Shown: positions 26,507-35,169, counted from the stretch's first letter. The stretch: 64,000 nt of DNA from Micrococcaceae bacterium Sec5.8 (GCA_039636775.1 CP143429.1:806001-870000); one strand, 5' to 3'. Numbers and translations: made by a program. The notes: a model not told the origin generated them from the sequence alone.

Positions 26507-28203
26507 ACTGTCCCTCCCAGTGCTGCCCTGAGTGTCCCGGCTTCGATCAAAGCGAACAGCCTGTCGGTCGCTCGCGTCAGGCCAACATACAGCAGCGATT
26601 CGAAGTTCGGCATGGTGTGCCGGTCGATATCGGTAACCACCACCGCCCGTGCCTCGAGTCCTTTGAACGCTTGGATCGTACTGTAGGACAGTTGTCCCGG
26701 TCGCGACGCGCTGCCGTCAGCGGGTCGAAGCACCTGGCGGAGCCAAGTATCTGTTGTCCTACTCGCAGTAGAGTTCCCCTCAAGAGGGCTCAGCACCACG
26801 ATCTCGTTCAGCTCAAACCCATCGTTGCGCAGGGTACGTACAGCGCTCACCAGCTGCTCAGACTGGTCGCTTCCGGACTTGTACGTGAATACGGACGGAT
26901 CGAAGCCGTCGTCCAGCCGCCGGAATCGCTGATAGCCGGGTTGCAGCTTACTGAACGTGTTCACTTGGTAACCAATCCTCGGCAGGTTGCGACAGTTGGT
27001 GATGAGCCGATGCATAGTGAGCTGACCCACACGGCTACGGAGCAGCTCCCGCCCGGCTGGCGCATCGAATATCGCTTGCCGCTCGAAGTCGCCGAAAAGG
27101 AGCAAACGCCCGTCCTCAAGCCCACCGGCTACCATCAGATCAAGCACATCGAGGTAGGGCTCGCGAACGATGTCCTGGATCTCATCGACAACTAAGAAGT
27201 CGCTGACCAGTCCCTCGCCACCTTCCAGGAGCACCTCCATCGCCCGGTCCGGCAGCTCGCGCTCCCAGAAATCTGGCCCTGCTCCCGGGGGCGGCTGCAC
27301 GCCGGCGATCCGCACCAGTTCCTTGTGGAGTGTGCCAACCGTGAGCCCAGGGAGGTCGTCCATATCGCTGACAAGGCGTCGCCCCAGGAACCGGTTGAAA
27401 CACAGCAACCGCCCCGATCGACCCATGCTCACTTCCCTGCGTGCTGCCTCGGTCGCAAGGAGCGTCTTACCCGAGCCTGCCGGACCGGTGAAGAGGACCT
27501 GCCGGTTGTCCTGCATGGCGTCTAGCGCCTCGTACTGCTCCCCGATAAAGCTGATGAGCTCCTGCTCACGTACTCGTCGTCGATCGCCAGCCACTGTCGC
27601 TAGCTCGAAACGGGGGCGCAGGATCGACGCGATCCGGTCAGTCTGGGCTTGGTCCGGACCGACACCTCCATAGGAGAAGTACTGAATTTTCGCATCGAGA
27701 TGCGCGTTGCCCTCCTCGAGCGTTCGTAAGATCGCCGCCGGAACCCCCTTGCGTAGATCCTCGGAGTCCAAAACCTGCCAGTCGTGCCACTCGGTCGATG
27801 AAGGCAGCATTGTCCGCGCGCGGACTTCAGTAAACCAAGCACAGCTCAGTAGCGGAATCGAGCGCAAGTCCAGGTTCTTGGACTCGAGGAAGCCTCGCAG
27901 GCTGTGCATGGCTTCATTCGCCTGCTTGAACGGATGCCGCGCAGTCGGCCGGTCATGACCGAGCTTCCACTGACCGTCATCGAGCACGGTGATGGTCTGG
28001 TGCGACTTCACTTCGATGACGAGCACCCCGTGGTCGGGCACGACGACGACGAAGTCAGCCTCGCCTTCTACTTGGCGGACGTGCTCGGCGATGGCTAGCG
28101 AATGCAACACGATCCAGCCCTCGGTATCTGGGCTCGAGGCAAGGGCTGCATAGAGCGCCTTCTCGCCGGGCGGCGCCGATTCTGGCCGGTAGGACGGCAT
28201 CAT
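26503..28203 (-). CDS. NERD-domain plus UvrD-like helicase fusion
   Basis: The 566-residue product starts MMPSYRPES; ATG 28203 gives an ATGA overlap with the gene before it. Residues about 10-95 are a NERD (nuclease-related) domain, with EADFVVVVPDHGVLVIEVKSH supplying the Asp and E-x-K pattern. Then comes an SF1 helicase core: LFTGPAGSGKTLLATEAARR (near 243), DFLVVDEIQDIVREPYLDVL (DEIQD near 338), LLLFGDFERQAIF, STIQAFKGLEARAVVV and LYVGLTRATDRLFAL (motif VI). In classical DISARM a PLD nuclease (DrmC) is the nuclease-type subunit; here this NERD protein may take that place. That substitution is inference. Confidence 0.85.
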   Translation of the reverse strand: MMPSYRPESAPPGEKALYAALASSPDTEGWIVLHSLAIAEHVRQVEGEADFVVVVPDHGVLVIEVKSHQTITVLDDGQWKLGHDRPTARHPFKQANEAMHSLRGFLESKNLDLRSIPLLSCAWFTEVRARTMLPSSTEWHDWQVLDSEDLRKGVPAAILRTLEEGNAHLDAKIQYFSYGGVGPDQAQTDRIASILRPRFELATVAGDRRRVREQELISFIGEQYEALDAMQDNRQVLFTGPAGSGKTLLATEAARREVSMGRSGRLLCFNRFLGRRLVSDMDDLPGLTVGTLHKELVRIAGVQPPPGAGPDFWERELPDRAMEVLLEGGEGLVSDFLVVDEIQDIVREPYLDVLDLMVAGGLEDGRLLLFGDFERQAIFDAPAGRELLRSRVGQLTMHRLITNCRNLPRIGYQVNTFSKLQPGYQRFRRLDDGFDPSVFTYKSGSDQSEQLVSAVRTLRNDGFELNEIVVLSPLEGNSTASRTTDTWLRQVLRPADGSASRPGQLSYSTIQAFKGLEARAVVVTDIDRHTMPNFESLLYVGLTRATDRLFALIEAGTLRAALGGTV

Positions 28204-29714
28204 TCGAGCCATTGTGCACCCCAATCTTCGAACGGCACCCTCGCATCATGCCGTGGAACAATCACCTGATGTGGCGAGATAGCGAGGACTCGCGTCGCGA
28301 TGATGCCTCGGAACCCGTCTGCCTGAACGTCCAAGCTCAAGTGCCCCTCGCGTTCCAGCTCTGATAGATCCGCCGCAGAGACTGCAACCTCCAACTTTTC
28401 CCGCACGTCGGCGATCGCCTGATGGATCAACTGACGCAGCTTGGTCGCATAACCGAAGGTTGGTTGGATTGGAATCCGTAACCACCTAAGCAGAATCTCG
28501 AAGTCATGATCGCTATTCGGGCGGACGAGGTTCGGCTCTATCCACGCCGGCGCGCGATCGGCCGTGGTCATGCCTAGTTGTCGGAGTTCACTGACAACCG
28601 CCTTTCTGCCACGCAAAGTCAGGAGCCGGGAAAGCTCATCTTTCCAAGCATGCTGAGAAGCACTGACAGATTCTCCCTTGGCGCCAAGCAACCGCAGCGC
28701 GGCTGCATACAACACGCCTTGTTCCGTCTCGCCTTGTCGAAGCAACAGATATGTGCCGGGCCGGACTGCGTGTATGTCGCAATAGACGACTCGTTCCCCG
28801 CTTGGCTGGTTTGGGTCAAGCGCACGGATACGGTCCCCGTCGTCGAGCCAAATCGCCAAGTTACCGCTGAGCAGTACCTTCCATGCGACCACTTCCTCGC
28901 TGCTCGGCTCACGATCAGCCGGCTGCCGATTACCCCACAGGGGCATTGGAAGGAACTCCTCCTCAACCTCAGGCTCCACCGCCTCGGCAGAGGGCTCACC
29001 CAGATCACCTACGGTGAATGTCCGTGATTCAACTCGAATGGCGTTGTCGGCATACGGCGCGATCACGGACTCCGGAAGCGAGCGGTCGCCAATCCATGCA
29101 GGCATAAGGAAACTCACCCCATTCGCGGGCGGCGCCGTTACAAGAGATGACTTAAAAAAGCGCGGCGGCCCCACTGCAAAAGCCTGTTCCACTTGACGCT
29201 TCTCGCGGTGCAAGTCCCCAATCGTCATGACGGAAACGCCTAGGTCTCCAAGCCAAGCTTGAAGTCCTGCCCTCGCGGAACTGCTGGCAGGCACAACAAC
29301 ACAGTCACTCGGTCCTATTTCTTCGATAGAGCTCCACAGGACCGACCCGAGCAACGGTACTGCTTCCAAGGCCGCCTGTGCGGCGGCTGCCAGTTCGTCG
29401 AGTATTTCGTCGTTCGCGGCCGAACCGCGCAGCAGTCTCGCTTGCACCGATACCTGCTCGGCCGCATCGCGGAGACCAGCGTTCAGACTGATCGGCTGTG
29501 GCTGCGTCACTAGCCGCCATCGCATCGCATTGACCGCGCCAGCCAGATCGGTCCAAGGTGCCGGATCCCCCTCACGCATGATCGAAAGCAGTCTACGAGC
29601 AGCTGCGTTGAGGCGCGCTCCTCCGGAATCAGCGACCCGAACTATCTCGACACCGTTTCGCAGGAGTTCCGCACACGAGGCGTAGCGCGCGTTAAGTGCC
29701 TCAATCCGAGTCAT
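28200..29714 (-). CDS. unknown protein of the DrmAB-like operon (504 aa)
   Basis: No family is recognised with certainty. The 504-residue protein is soluble. Blocks include GPSDCVVVPASSSARAGLQA, VSVMTIGDLHREKRQVEQAF, FKSSLVTAPPANGVSFLMP, an acidic linker (EAVEPEVEEEFLPMP) and a C-terminal part with RWLRIPIQPTFGYATKLRQL. The strand-turn patterns suggest a helicase-like or Rossmann-type fold without a readable P-loop. It is joined to its neighbours by ATGA overlaps on both sides. Together with the preceding gene it totals 818 residues, near the size of class 2 DISARM DrmE, so the two might be a split DrmE. This is a guess from size and position. Confidence 0.6.
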   Translation of the reverse strand: MTRIEALNARYASCAELLRNGVEIVRVADSGGARLNAAARRLLSIMREGDPAPWTDLAGAVNAMRWRLVTQPQPISLNAGLRDAAEQVSVQARLLRGSAANDEILDELAAAAQAALEAVPLLGSVLWSSIEEIGPSDCVVVPASSSARAGLQAWLGDLGVSVMTIGDLHREKRQVEQAFAVGPPRFFKSSLVTAPPANGVSFLMPAWIGDRSLPESVIAPYADNAIRVESRTFTVGDLGEPSAEAVEPEVEEEFLPMPLWGNRQPADREPSSEEVVAWKVLLSGNLAIWLDDGDRIRALDPNQPSGERVVYCDIHAVRPGTYLLLRQGETEQGVLYAAALRLLGAKGESVSASQHAWKDELSRLLTLRGRKAVVSELRQLGMTTADRAPAWIEPNLVRPNSDHDFEILLRWLRIPIQPTFGYATKLRQLIHQAIADVREKLEVAVSAADLSELEREGHLSLDVQADGFRGIIATRVLAISPHQVIVPRHDARVPFEDWGAQWLE

Positions 29715-30655
29715 AGCGCAACCGTGAACGCAAGAGCCTCAACACCGATTGGCGGTGTCCAGCCCAGGGTGTCGCGGATCGAGACGGGTTCCCCCCGCGT
29801 GTTTCGTAGCTGCACGATAATTTCGGCAGCCGTCTCATCCGCGACTGATCGATCCAGGACGCAGACCACAATTGGAGCCTCCATCTCAGCCAGATACTTG
29901 ATCGCGCCGCTCCCATCCAACACGACCGCATCAATCTCCTTGGGTAACGGAAGAACCTCAGCGAGGCTAGCTGACGCGTACAGCCGTGTCGACCACGTCG
30001 GGACGCGCTCGTCCTTCGGGAGCAAGAGGGCTGCGATTTCATCCGGCGCAGACACGGTACAGCCGTCCTGTGCAAGGTACGCGCCGAAATCGTCATTCAG
30101 CCACTCGAGCGTTCCCACGATAGCCAGGTCCGTAGCTGGGCTCGCAAGACGCTGATCCCAGGTCTCCCGCAATCCCGCAAGATCGCAGACACTTCCTGGA
30201 ACGGGCCGTCGTCCTCGCAAGGGCTCCGTAAGTTCAGGCAACACGGCGAGTGCACGAATCGACTCCGCCTGCCAATATGTACCGCCCACGTGAACGCGTG
30301 GACGCGCAACGTTGTCGTCAAATTCGTAAAAGTAGTCACTCAGAACCGCGCTCGAAGTGACGATCCTCACCGGAGTTCCACGCTCGAGGCTCCGCATGAG
30401 TTCGATCGGCGGCCGAATCTCAGGGGCAGGTCGCGTCATGGCCCATCCACAGCCAATTAGAGCGGCCGCGAAATCTCTCCTCGGTACCGAAACGACTACA
30501 ACGAGTTGACGTCCTTCGTCTCGCTGAGCGGACCGCGCAAGTCGAGCGCCAAGAGCAACCAGTGATCCGATCCAAGATGCTCGATGTGCCGGCCCGTCAA
30601 TGGCCTCTGCTAGGGCAAGCAACGCAGGCCCCGCACCCGGACACGCAGAAACCAA
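29711..30655 (-). CDS. unknown protein, first gene of the DrmAB-like operon (314 aa)
   Basis: The gene begins at a TTG (30655) with a strong GAAAGGGGG ribosome site seven bases upstream, so this start is favoured although it is not ATG. Readable blocks are RQLVVVVSVPRRDFAAALIG, TPVRIVTSSAVLSDYFYEFD, LAIVGTLEWLNDDFGAYLAQ and APIVVCVLDRSVADETAAEI. The alternation of beta strands and helices suggests an alpha/beta fold, but no catalytic motif is evident. It overlaps the next gene by ATGA. Co-translation with the helicases implies a stoichiometric partner. Function unknown. Confidence 0.6.
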   Translation of the reverse strand: MVSACPGAGPALLALAEAIDGPAHRASWIGSLVALGARLARSAQRDEGRQLVVVVSVPRRDFAAALIGCGWAMTRPAPEIRPPIELMRSLERGTPVRIVTSSAVLSDYFYEFDDNVARPRVHVGGTYWQAESIRALAVLPELTEPLRGRRPVPGSVCDLAGLRETWDQRLASPATDLAIVGTLEWLNDDFGAYLAQDGCTVSAPDEIAALLLPKDERVPTWSTRLYASASLAEVLPLPKEIDAVVLDGSGAIKYLAEMEAPIVVCVLDRSVADETAAEIIVQLRNTRGEPVSIRDTLGWTPPIGVEALAFTVAL

Positions 30656-30980
30656 TGTGGACCCCCTTTCTCGTAACTCATCACAGCCCTCTCTTCAGGA
30701 TCATAGGGCGGCACGCCGACATCGCCTTTAAGACGCCGAACGCTAATTCGTCGTCCACCAAATGCGTCCCAACACCGCGATATGGCCGACCCCAGGCCGC
30801 AGCATCCGCGGCAGATTCCTAGCGCCTAGCCAGAGCACGGCGGTATGGAGGGCCAAGCAAGTCTTTCGTCGCGGGAGAAGATGAAGCCATCGGCAGTCCC
30901 CCGAGGGAGCGCCGGCGAATGTACCCTAGATCGGAGCTAACGAAGTCGAGCGTGCTAGGCCGGCATAAGGAACATGACGA
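30656..30980. other. gap between endonuclease gene and DrmAB-like operon
   Basis: The 325-bp stretch lies between the NaeI-like gene and the five-gene operon. A 46-codon minus-strand open piece (GRPYRGVGTHLVDDELAFG, ending at a TGA near 30690) is visible, but it has no start with a ribosome site and matches nothing I know. The promoter of the five-gene operon is expected here. The ribosome site of its first gene is clear. Confidence 0.4.
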
Positions 30981-31907
30981 TTACGCTTCCTCTTTGTCTT
31001 TGGGTTCATCAATCCGCGGAGCTGGCTCCCGGCTCGCCTCATCGGGACGGGCCTGCCGCCACCTACGCCCACCGATAAGCGCCCCAGTGTTGTCTTCGGA
31101 AGGTACAACACGGACCGAGACGTACTCGTCCTGGCGCGGCACCGGAACACCGAGATCTTCAGCCAGCTGACGGTGATAGAGCCCACTGAGGATTAGATAA
31201 CCCTCTGGCGCCAAGACGGAGCGGGAACCGCCGTTATAGCGCACCCGCTTCTGGTGATCTAGCTGACGGCTCACGGTCGCGACGATGTTGCGGTGGACAA
31301 TCATGTCTACGGCCGCCCTGAATAGACGATGCGTGCGCTGCGTGCCAAAGCGACTATCAAAAATGTCGTCCACGACGTCACGCGGAAGCTGGAGCAACAC
31401 GTTCGGGCGCAGTGGCGCATCCTTCCAGAGCCATTGAACAGAGTCCCTCCCCAAGACATTGAGTTGACTCTTCTTGTCCCGGTTGGTTGACTCCTTACGA
31501 ACCTCTGCGGTAATGCGAATGAGGCCAAGGGACCAGACCGACTCCGCATCGCTACCCGTCACGACGAGGGCAAGCTCACCGAAAACCTCTGGGGGCAGCA
31601 TCCAACTTCCCGACGTCTGACTCCACTTGGCGTCAACCTGGTGTCCGGAAATCCGGTAGTCCGTTGCATCTCCGCCCTCAAACTCGAACTCGCGCTGAGC
31701 GTTGATCTCCATGAGCGTGCCGAAATGGGTTTTCTCTGTCTTCATCAATTGATCCCAGCGATACCGACCCGTCTCTTGGCCGTTGTAGATCATGTCGTAG
31801 GTACGGCGAATTACGGATGCCCACCGCACACCGTCGGGGTCAAGCCGCATTAGCTCAGCGGCAACCTCATCGAGGGCAGGGTCCGATTTGGGGGCGAATA
31901 TATCCAT
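30981..31907 (-). CDS. NaeI-family type II restriction endonuclease
   Basis: The 308-residue protein aligns along its length with NaeI by memory of that sequence: LDPDGVRWASVIRRTYDMIY, WDQLMKTEKTHFGTLMEIN, ATDYRISGHQVDAKWSQTSG, SWMLPPEVFGELALVV, RSVLAPEGYLILSG and LGVPVPRQDEYVSVRVVP. The catalytic Glu (EIN), Asp (TDY), Asp and Lys (VDAK) correspond to NaeI E70, D86, D95 and K97. Where NaeI has Leu43, this protein has Ile. NaeI is a type IIE enzyme cutting GCCGGC; the same target is plausible but unproven. A GTG at 31919 is an alternative start; ATG 31907 has GGGTGAG seven bases upstream. The matching 5mC methyltransferase lies about 600 bp upstream. Confidence 0.9.
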   Translation of the reverse strand: MDIFAPKSDPALDEVAAELMRLDPDGVRWASVIRRTYDMIYNGQETGRYRWDQLMKTEKTHFGTLMEINAQREFEFEGGDATDYRISGHQVDAKWSQTSGSWMLPPEVFGELALVVTGSDAESVWSLGLIRITAEVRKESTNRDKKSQLNVLGRDSVQWLWKDAPLRPNVLLQLPRDVVDDIFDSRFGTQRTHRLFRAAVDMIVHRNIVATVSRQLDHQKRVRYNGGSRSVLAPEGYLILSGLYHRQLAEDLGVPVPRQDEYVSVRVVPSEDNTGALIGGRRWRQARPDEASREPAPRIDEPKDKEEA

Positions 31908-32101
31908 AGAGTGGCTCACCCGCTGAGCCTACATATAAGACTGGCTTCATCTACTTGCCGACACGTCCAAATGCAATTACGATTCCGCCGGTATTGGGGG
32001 AATTTGAACACGCACCCACTCACTGACCTCTGGCCACTCGTCAGGGCACGCACCAGGGACGTTGCACCACTTCCTGCTTGGGAACGACGCACAACCGCCT
32101 A

Positions 32102-32497
32102 CTTCGCTTGCGACTCATAGGAAGTGCGGAGTTGTCCACGCTCGAAAGGGTGATTGACACCAACATACAGGACACCGACGACACTCGGGCTAAACTCCCC
32201 GAAGAACTGCAAGCGGAGTAGAGAGCCTAGCCAGACTGGAACTGGACGTACCGGTCACCTATTCACGATCGTCGGCTGCCTCCCGACGGGCTGCACGCAC
32301 CTGGACCTCGCTTCCCCGACATCTGCCCATTCGTTTCGAAGGGACTGGGCAAAGTGTCTTGCGAGCATCCGGGAAACCTCATCAATGGAACACAAGGCCG
32401 GGCTAAATATGTGCTTTGGCGCCGACTCCACCGGGCTGGTCAGCGTCTGACGTGCAGGCATGAAGCCCAGAATGTCTCAGCGCTTGCACAGGTGTAG
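32102..32497 (+). pseudogene. possible decayed small gene between endonuclease and methyltransferase
   Basis: The 31908-32509 gap contains one plus-strand frame that reads like protein. It gives STLERVIDTNIQDTDDTRAK up to a stop at 32219, a second stop at 32228, then RFPDICPFVSKGLGKVSCEH, PGNLINGTQGRAKYVLWRRL and a Cys/His tail ending at 32495. No start codon or ribosome site is evident. The paired Cys/His could be a small zinc module. It may be a broken gene or chance, and I do not recognise a family. Confidence 0.25.
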
Positions 32498-32509
32498 ACG
32501 CGATAATCA

Positions 32510-33517
32510 CTAGCTGACAGCTAGCAGCTCGCGCTCCACTGACTCCTCGAAGTTCATGGTGTCAACCGGCCGAACGCCAAGTGCCCTGGCAATCGACGTA
32601 CCGATAGCAGCGGCAACCGGCGGAGGAAAGGCGTTGCCAATCTGGCGGTAGACCGATGTCTTTTTTCCTGAGAACTGCCAGTCCAAGGGGAATCCTTGGA
32701 CACGGGCGACCATCTCATTGGTAAGACGAGGCACGTGCTCCAGAGGAGTGTCGGGGCCAGGCACCTCATTGGCTATGCCCTTACCGTCGACACCCAGCTG
32801 GAGCCATGCGGCCTTCGCTCGCGTAGGGCCCAAGTCAGCCCCTCCGTGTTTTTTGGATCCGCCGACAACTGTTGGGGCAATACCATCAGCCTTTCGTGCC
32901 CATGCTGCTGCTCCGGGCCAGTTGCGGCTCTCCATCATCGGCAACAGCACCTCGCCAACAGTCGGGGGAGCGCCGTGGGCAGACGGCCATTCAAAATTCT
33001 TCCCGTACCGCTTTTTTACGGCAACTAGGATAAATCGCGGACGAAGCTGGGGGACACCAAACTCACTGGAGTAGAACAACTTCCAGTCGGATTGGTACCC
33101 AAGAGTCTCTAAGGCGTCGAGGATCGACTGCCGGTAGGTGGAGAATCGTGCCGAGGCCAATCCTTTGACGTTCTCCAACATCACGGCAGAAGGATTGGCT
33201 TCCTTCACGAGACGGAGAGCCTCCGGAAATAGATCCCTCTCGTCATCGGCCCCTAGCTGCTTACCAGCAATGCTGAAAGGCGGGCACGGTACTCCTCCGG
33301 CCAGTAGGTCAATGCCTCTGTAGTCCTTGCCGCTGACTTCTCGAACGTCACCGTGGTGAACGTCCCAGGACGGTCGATTGAGCCGCAGAGTCGCAGCCGC
33401 GTCCGTGTCGATCTCGACGGCCAACGAATGGCCGAAGCCGGCTTGTTCCAGCCCTACTGACTGGCCTCCTGCCCCGGCGCAGATTTCGAGCACAGTGAGT
33501 TTGGAGGGGGTTGTCAT
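32510..33517 (-). CDS. DNA (cytosine-5) methyltransferase
   Basis: The 335-residue C5 methyltransferase shows motif I LEICAGAGGQSVGLEQAGF, motif IV GGVPCPPFS with catalytic C78, motif VI MLENVKGL, motif VIII PQLRPRFILV and motif X YRQIGNAFPPPVAAAI. The target-recognition region is compact (about 190-260), as in type II enzymes. The open frame runs 56 codons further upstream, but those codons lie in the spacer and inside IS copy 2, so a start at 33517 (MTTPSKLTVLE) or 33529 is chosen. It should protect the chromosome from the NaeI-like enzyme, and by position it could also serve as the DrmMII-type methylase of the DrmAB-like operon. Confidence 0.88.
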   Translation of the reverse strand: MTTPSKLTVLEICAGAGGQSVGLEQAGFGHSLAVEIDTDAAATLRLNRPSWDVHHGDVREVSGKDYRGIDLLAGGVPCPPFSIAGKQLGADDERDLFPEALRLVKEANPSAVMLENVKGLASARFSTYRQSILDALETLGYQSDWKLFYSSEFGVPQLRPRFILVAVKKRYGKNFEWPSAHGAPPTVGEVLLPMMESRNWPGAAAWARKADGIAPTVVGGSKKHGGADLGPTRAKAAWLQLGVDGKGIANEVPGPDTPLEHVPRLTNEMVARVQGFPLDWQFSGKKTSVYRQIGNAFPPPVAAAIGTSIARALGVRPVDTMNFEESVERELLAVS

Positions 33518-33730
33518 GTCGTCCATCATCTCATTTCGGCTTGTTGGGTCTTGCCACTGAGACCCTGTGTCTCCAACTTTGCCGCGCACCTCCGACAAGA
33601 ACGGACGGCATGGATCGCGAGCTGAGTGTCCGGCGATGGTCGGCAAGGCCCTACGCGTCAGGGTTGGATGAGGCCAGCGGCTCATAGCAACTTCGCTTAA
33701 TCTGTAGGGCGAGAATCAGGAACATCACCA

Positions 33731-34168
33731 ATGTCTATCTCCACGATTTCCCCGGTGCGGGAAGATGGATCCATGAGTAATTCTGGCCCCCGCGCCGGTG
33801 GGCCGTCCCCTCGAAGGTCGTTCACTCCGGCACAAAAATTGGCGCACTTGGATGCGTATCAACGGGCCTGCGACGACGGCACCGGAGGCGGGGCATACCT
33901 GCGCCGCGAGGGCCTGTATTCATCCCAAATCACCGAGTGGCGCAAGCTCCGCGACGCCGGCATCCTGGAGGGCAAGAAGCCTGGGGAAAAGATCGGCAAG
34001 CCCACTGCTGAACAGGCGGAAATCGGTCGTCTACGCCGGCAGCTGGAGGTGAGTGAACGCAAGCTGGCACGGACTGAAGCTGCGTTGTCGATTATGGAAA
34101 AAGCACGACTGCTTTTGGAGGATATCTCCGAAAGCGCGGAGCAGCAGTCCTGGTACAAGAAACCCTGA
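33731..34168 (+). CDS. IS3-family transposase OrfA, copy 2
   Basis: This 145-residue twin of the protein at 17571-18008 has an N-terminal HTH (SSQITEWRKLRDAGIL) and a C-terminal leucine-zipper-like coiled coil. It ends EQQSWYKKP instead of EQQPWYKKP. An alternative start is the ATG at 33773. The stop overlaps the orfB start as TGATG. Confidence 0.88.
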   Translation: MSISTISPVREDGSMSNSGPRAGGPSPRRSFTPAQKLAHLDAYQRACDDGTGGGAYLRREGLYSSQITEWRKLRDAGILEGKKPGEKIGKPTAEQAEIGRLRRQLEVSERKLARTEAALSIMEKARLLLEDISESAEQQSWYKKP

Positions 34169-35169
34169 TGTCTGCCTACACCGCCCTCACCGGCGCGGAC
34201 ATCCCAACCAGGGAAGCAGCCGTGATTGCCGGGGTCCCCAGGGCCACAGCGACCCGCAAAGTCCGAATCCCGGCGGAAGACCCGCGGCCCGCCCCGGCAC
34301 CGGCAAATAAGCTCTCAGCGGCGGAGCGCGCTCACATCCTGGCGACCGTGAACTCGAAGGATTTCATCGATCTGCCGCCGGTGCAGATTTATGCCCGGCT
34401 CCTGGATGAAGGCATCTATTTGTGCTCAATCTCCACGTTCTACCGCGTTCTGGAGGAGAACCGGCAGGTCAAGGAACGCCGCCGACAGGCACGCCACCCG
34501 GCCCGGGCCGTCCCGGAGCTGGTCGCGACCGGCCCTGGGCAAGTTTTTTCGTGGGACATCACCAAGCTCGCCGGCCCGATCAAGGGCAAATACTACGATT
34601 GCTACGTCATGATCGACATCTATTCCCGCTACATTGTCGGCGCCTACGTCCATGCCCACGAGTCCGGGGAACTGGCCGTGGAAATGATGAAGGAGATCTT
34701 CGGTATCCACGGCATCCCGCAGATCGTCCACGCCGACCGTGGCACCTCCATGACGTCCAAAACAGTCGCCGCGCTGCTCTCGGATCTGGAGATCACCCGG
34801 TCCCATTCCCGTCCGCGCGTCAGCAATGATAATCCGTACAGTGAGGCTTGGTTCAAATCGCTGAAGTTCGCCCCCATATTCCCCGAACGCTTCGGGTCCC
34901 TGCCTGACGCGAGGGCCTTCATGGGCTCCTTCGTCGACGGGTATAACCACACCCATTGCCACACCGGAATCGGCCTCAACACACCGGCAGACGTGCACTA
35001 CGGACTGGCCGCCGGCAAAGCCCTTGAACGCGCCAGAACCCTTGCCGCCGCACGGGCAAAAACACCCGAACGATTCACCACCAACAACGACCCCAAGATC
35101 ATCACCATCCCCGACAGCGCCTGGATCAACAAACCAGCCGAGAAAACCGACACCAAAGCCGCAGCCTAA
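34168..35169 (+). CDS. IS3-family transposase OrfB (DDE integrase), copy 2
   Basis: The 333-residue protein is identical to the copy 1 OrfB except at two positions (Asn near 98, Ser near the C-terminus). The catalytic D130, D190 and E226 are conserved, so this copy should also be active. Transcription runs outward from the bracketed defence genes toward the lipase gene. Confidence 0.9.
   Translation: MSAYTALTGADIPTREAAVIAGVPRATATRKVRIPAEDPRPAPAPANKLSAAERAHILATVNSKDFIDLPPVQIYARLLDEGIYLCSISTFYRVLEENRQVKERRRQARHPARAVPELVATGPGQVFSWDITKLAGPIKGKYYDCYVMIDIYSRYIVGAYVHAHESGELAVEMMKEIFGIHGIPQIVHADRGTSMTSKTVAALLSDLEITRSHSRPRVSNDNPYSEAWFKSLKFAPIFPERFGSLPDARAFMGSFVDGYNHTHCHTGIGLNTPADVHYGLAAGKALERARTLAAARAKTPERFTTNNDPKIITIPDSAWINKPAEKTDTKAAA

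Noticed and set aside
30562..30822. 86-codon plus-strand frame before the DrmAB-like operon
   Set aside because: It overlaps the real first gene antisense and has no ribosome site or family resemblance.
21093..33517. complete classical DISARM locus
   Set aside because: No PLD-type DrmC and no single DrmE-sized gene were found, so I call it DISARM-like only.
32510..33685. 391-residue version of the methyltransferase
   Set aside because: The extra N-terminus is encoded by the spacer and IS copy 2. Family motif I begins only after residue 60.
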